From the NCBI GenBank assembly GCA_002390225.1, contig DGOW01000105.1, positions 1-5,849 on the forward strand: 5,849 nt of DNA. The letters run 5' to 3'. The notes below the pieces were generated by a model. That model was not told where the DNA came from, ran no database searches, and was given only the letters and a program-made list of their open reading frames with translations. The translations under genes were made by a program, and so were the position numbers. The number at the start of each line of letters is the position of its first letter. The stretch's first letter is position 1. The stretch is from Gemmatimonadales bacterium UBA4456 (lineage in GTDB: Bacteria; Gemmatimonadota; Gemmatimonadetes; Longimicrobiales; Gaopeijiaceae). Positions 4,511 to 5,849 of the stretch are shown here, piece after piece.

Positions 4511-5587
4511 CTACGCCTCCGAGGTCAGCGCCTCCATGCGCGCGACCCCTTCAAGGCCGACGATCGCATGAACGACCTCCTCGGCTAGCTCAGGATCGAA
4601 CCAGTGACCCAGTTCATGCAGCATGGAAAAGGACGCCCGAGCCTCCACATAAGCCCGTTCGAGGACCGCCCGCGCGGACGTCGCGAAGATTCCTTCCACC
4701 GCACCCGCGGGGACCGGGCCACCTGCCCACATGCCCGAGAGGGCCAATCGCTCATCTTCGGTACCACCGTGGTGGATCTCAGAGACTAGAAGATTGTGAG
4801 AGCGTCGCCCCACGTCGAACTCAAAGTCAGTGAGGTCGTCGACGATCTGGAACGCTGTCCCCAGCCGGGCAATCGCCTCCTCCGCGTCCGTCATGCGCTG
4901 CCCGAGGTCACCGCGCTCAAGCACGGACGGTGCCGCGAAGGCGAGAGCGAACAGCGATCCGCCACGCACGCGGTGCACCGCCTCCACCATGTCGTCGGGC
5001 GTCGGAATTTCATCCACCCCGCCCTCTTCGGACCCTTCGAGCACACCGATCTCTGCCATTCGATCCAGGAGTGCGCGCTGGATCGTTGGCGCATCGTCCT
5101 CGCTCATGACACCGGCGCTGGCAGCTCGGTCGAGCACGCCACGCAGAAGGCGCTCGAAGGACATGAGCTGCAGGATGGACATGAAGCGGGCCCCGGCACT
5201 GGGAGCGAGCGGGAGCAACGTCTTCGCCTGATCATCAAAGATATTGTCAGCCGCAGTGATGGTACCCTTGATGCAGAAATTCAACTCCGTGTAAGCCTGG
5301 AGCCGAGCCTTATCGATCCCCATCGATCCGAAGATCGAGCGAAAGAGGATCAGGAAGAAGTACTCCTGCAGGAAGTGCAGCCCCTCCGCAGTCGTCACTT
5401 CGTCCGCGCTCGGCACGTGAGGTGACTCCGTACGGAACCGTTCGTCGATCACCTGCTCCAGATCCTCGTACACCCGGCGAACAGCGTCGGCCTGCGCTTC
5501 CATATCCGGAGCCAGGCGCGACCAGACCCCCTGCTCCGCGAGCAGTTGGACCGACTTCTGTGAGCGGAAGACAGGAGAAAGCGTCAT
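4511..5587 (-). CDS. Class I isoprenoid (polyprenyl) synthase-like protein, atypical
   Basis: This encodes 358 residues from ATG at 5587, the start preferred because GGAA lies 4 bases upstream. A TTG at 5608 would add seven residues but has no ribosome site. The protein is predicted all-helical. Class I isoprenoid enzymes bind the diphosphate of prenyl substrates through Mg2+ held by two Asp-rich motifs. The second motif is canonical, FQIVDDLTDFEFD (Asp250, 251, 254, 258). The first is ADNIFDDQ (Asp114, 118, 119), spaced like DxxxDD and not DDxxD, and not followed by the Arg pair that chain-elongating synthases use. The usual Lys-Thr before the mid-protein Leu-Phe is replaced by RGGSLF (208-213). 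It could be a prenyltransferase, a terpene cyclase or a catalytically altered relative; substrate and product cannot be told. No signal peptide is seen. It precedes the PanE-family reductase by 6 bases and follows coaX by 111. Confidence 0.75.
   Translation of the reverse strand: MTLSPVFRSQKSVQLLAEQGVWSRLAPDMEAQADAVRRVYEDLEQVIDERFRTESPHVPSADEVTTAEGLHFLQEYFFLILFRSIFGSMGIDKARLQAYTELNFCIKGTITAADNIFDDQAKTLLPLAPSAGARFMSILQLMSFERLLRGVLDRAASAGVMSEDDAPTIQRALLDRMAEIGVLEGSEEGGVDEIPTPDDMVEAVHRVRGGSLFALAFAAPSVLERGDLGQRMTDAEEAIARLGTAFQIVDDLTDFEFDVGRRSHNLLVSEIHHGGTEDERLALSGMWAGGPVPAGAVEGIFATSARAVLERAYVEARASFSMLHELGHWFDPELAEEVVHAIVGLEGVARMEALTSEA
4516..4520 (-). promoter_or_regulatory. Ribosome binding site of the reductase, inside the preceding gene
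   Basis: GGAGG on the minus strand lies within the last codons of the isoprenoid-synthase-like gene, 11 bases before the ATG at 4504. The spacer, which includes the upstream stop TAG, contains a GTAGC tandem (GTAGCGTAGC). The spacing is longer than the usual 5-9, which suggests translation partly coupled to the upstream gene. Confidence 0.5.
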
Positions 5588-5665
5588 GGTGTTCCGTGAA
5601 TGGCACAAACGGCGAGCGGCCGTGATGAAGCTTGTGAATCTAGCAAGTCAGCGTCGGTTCGTGGG

Positions 5666-5690
5666 AGGTGGCCGGCTGCCCCGGACACCT
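5666..5690 (-). terminator. Hairpin just after coaX, possible weak terminator
   Basis: The arms 5666-5675 and 5681-5690 form a 10-bp stem with one mismatch (5671 with 5685) and a 5-base loop, starting 9 bases past the coaX stop. No U-run follows on the minus strand (it reads CCCAC), so it may pause RNA polymerase, protect the coaX message end or need Rho. The rest of the 111-base gap up to the next gene shows no convincing promoter. Confidence 0.35.
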
Positions 5691-5698
5691 TCGTCAGA

Positions 5699-5849
5699 TC
5701 ATCTCGTCAGGTATTCTCCGGCCATGGCCAGGCCATACAGGGTCAGATACGGCTCGATGGCTTCGATGGTCCGCAGATACGGTCCCATGGTGCTCGCGAA
5801 CCCTCCGGTGGCGACGACCATGGCGTCAGGCCGATCCCACTCCTCTTTA
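5699..5849 (-). CDS. coaX: Type III pantothenate kinase, C-terminal part (5' end outside window)
   Basis: The last 49 residues are present, ending in TGA at 5701-5699. CoaX phosphorylates pantothenate with ATP, the first step from pantothenate to coenzyme A, in the cytoplasm; the type III enzyme is insensitive to CoA feedback and needs a monovalent cation. The visible stretch reads AMVVATGGFASTMGPYL followed by IEPYLTLYGLAMAGEYL. The TGGxA motif of the acetate/sugar-kinase-like fold and the DPxLTLxGL-like ending (here EPYLTLYGL) are typical of CoaX C-termini. The N-terminal ATP-binding and catalytic Asp motifs lie outside the window, so activity cannot be checked. With the PanE-family reductase two genes downstream it may mark a small pantothenate-related neighbourhood. 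Confidence 0.85.
   Translation of the reverse strand, partial: KEEWDRPDAMVVATGGFASTMGPYLRTIEAIEPYLTLYGLAMAGEYLTR

Noticed and set aside
4796..5425. Plus-strand ORF of 209 residues
   Set aside because: It is antisense to the isoprenoid synthase-like gene, is His/Arg-rich and has no family features.

Overview
The window is GC-rich bacterial chromosome. It carries five protein-coding genes that are intact or cut by the window edge, one decayed gene, and a clear heat-shock regulatory site. The GroEL is the ordinary bacterial type with a GGM-rich tail, and groESL is under a textbook CIRCE operator. A penicillin-acylase-type exoenzyme and a c-type cytochrome-like reading sit nearby. These traits fit Gemmatimonadota or a similar GC-rich, Gram-negative-type lineage, but this placement is an inference from protein style and was not tested by a search.

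Layout. The plus strand at the left holds the last 124 residues of a penicillin acylase family hydrolase (3-377). It is followed by a broken gene (524-1157) that, pieced together over three frames, resembles a small secreted c-type cytochrome. The rest is on the minus strand. From right to left it reads: the C-terminus of a type III pantothenate kinase (coaX, 5699-5849), a class I isoprenoid synthase-like protein (4511-5587), a ketopantoate-reductase-family dehydrogenase (3482-4504), then groES (2951-3256) and groEL (1279-2919). The plus and minus groups converge at 1158-1278, where a strong hairpin lies.

How the parts work together. groES and groEL form a two-gene operon with good Shine-Dalgarno sites. 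It is preceded by a perfect CIRCE inverted repeat and a consensus -35 box, so it should be repressed by HrcA and induced by heat or misfolding. The isoprenoid-synthase-like gene and the reductase are separated by only 6 bases and are almost certainly co-transcribed. coaX lies 111 bases upstream with a hairpin between, so its linkage is looser. CoaX and a PanE-family protein hint at pantothenate/CoA metabolism, but the reductase lacks several substrate-contact asparagines of the E. coli enzyme and may act on another 2-oxo acid. I see no CRISPR array, insertion sequence, tRNA, rRNA or phage gene, and nothing that amounts to a wholly new system. The points most worth a second look are the hidden decayed cytochrome, the atypical isoprenoid enzyme paired with an atypical PanE-like reductase, and the structure of the groESL control region.
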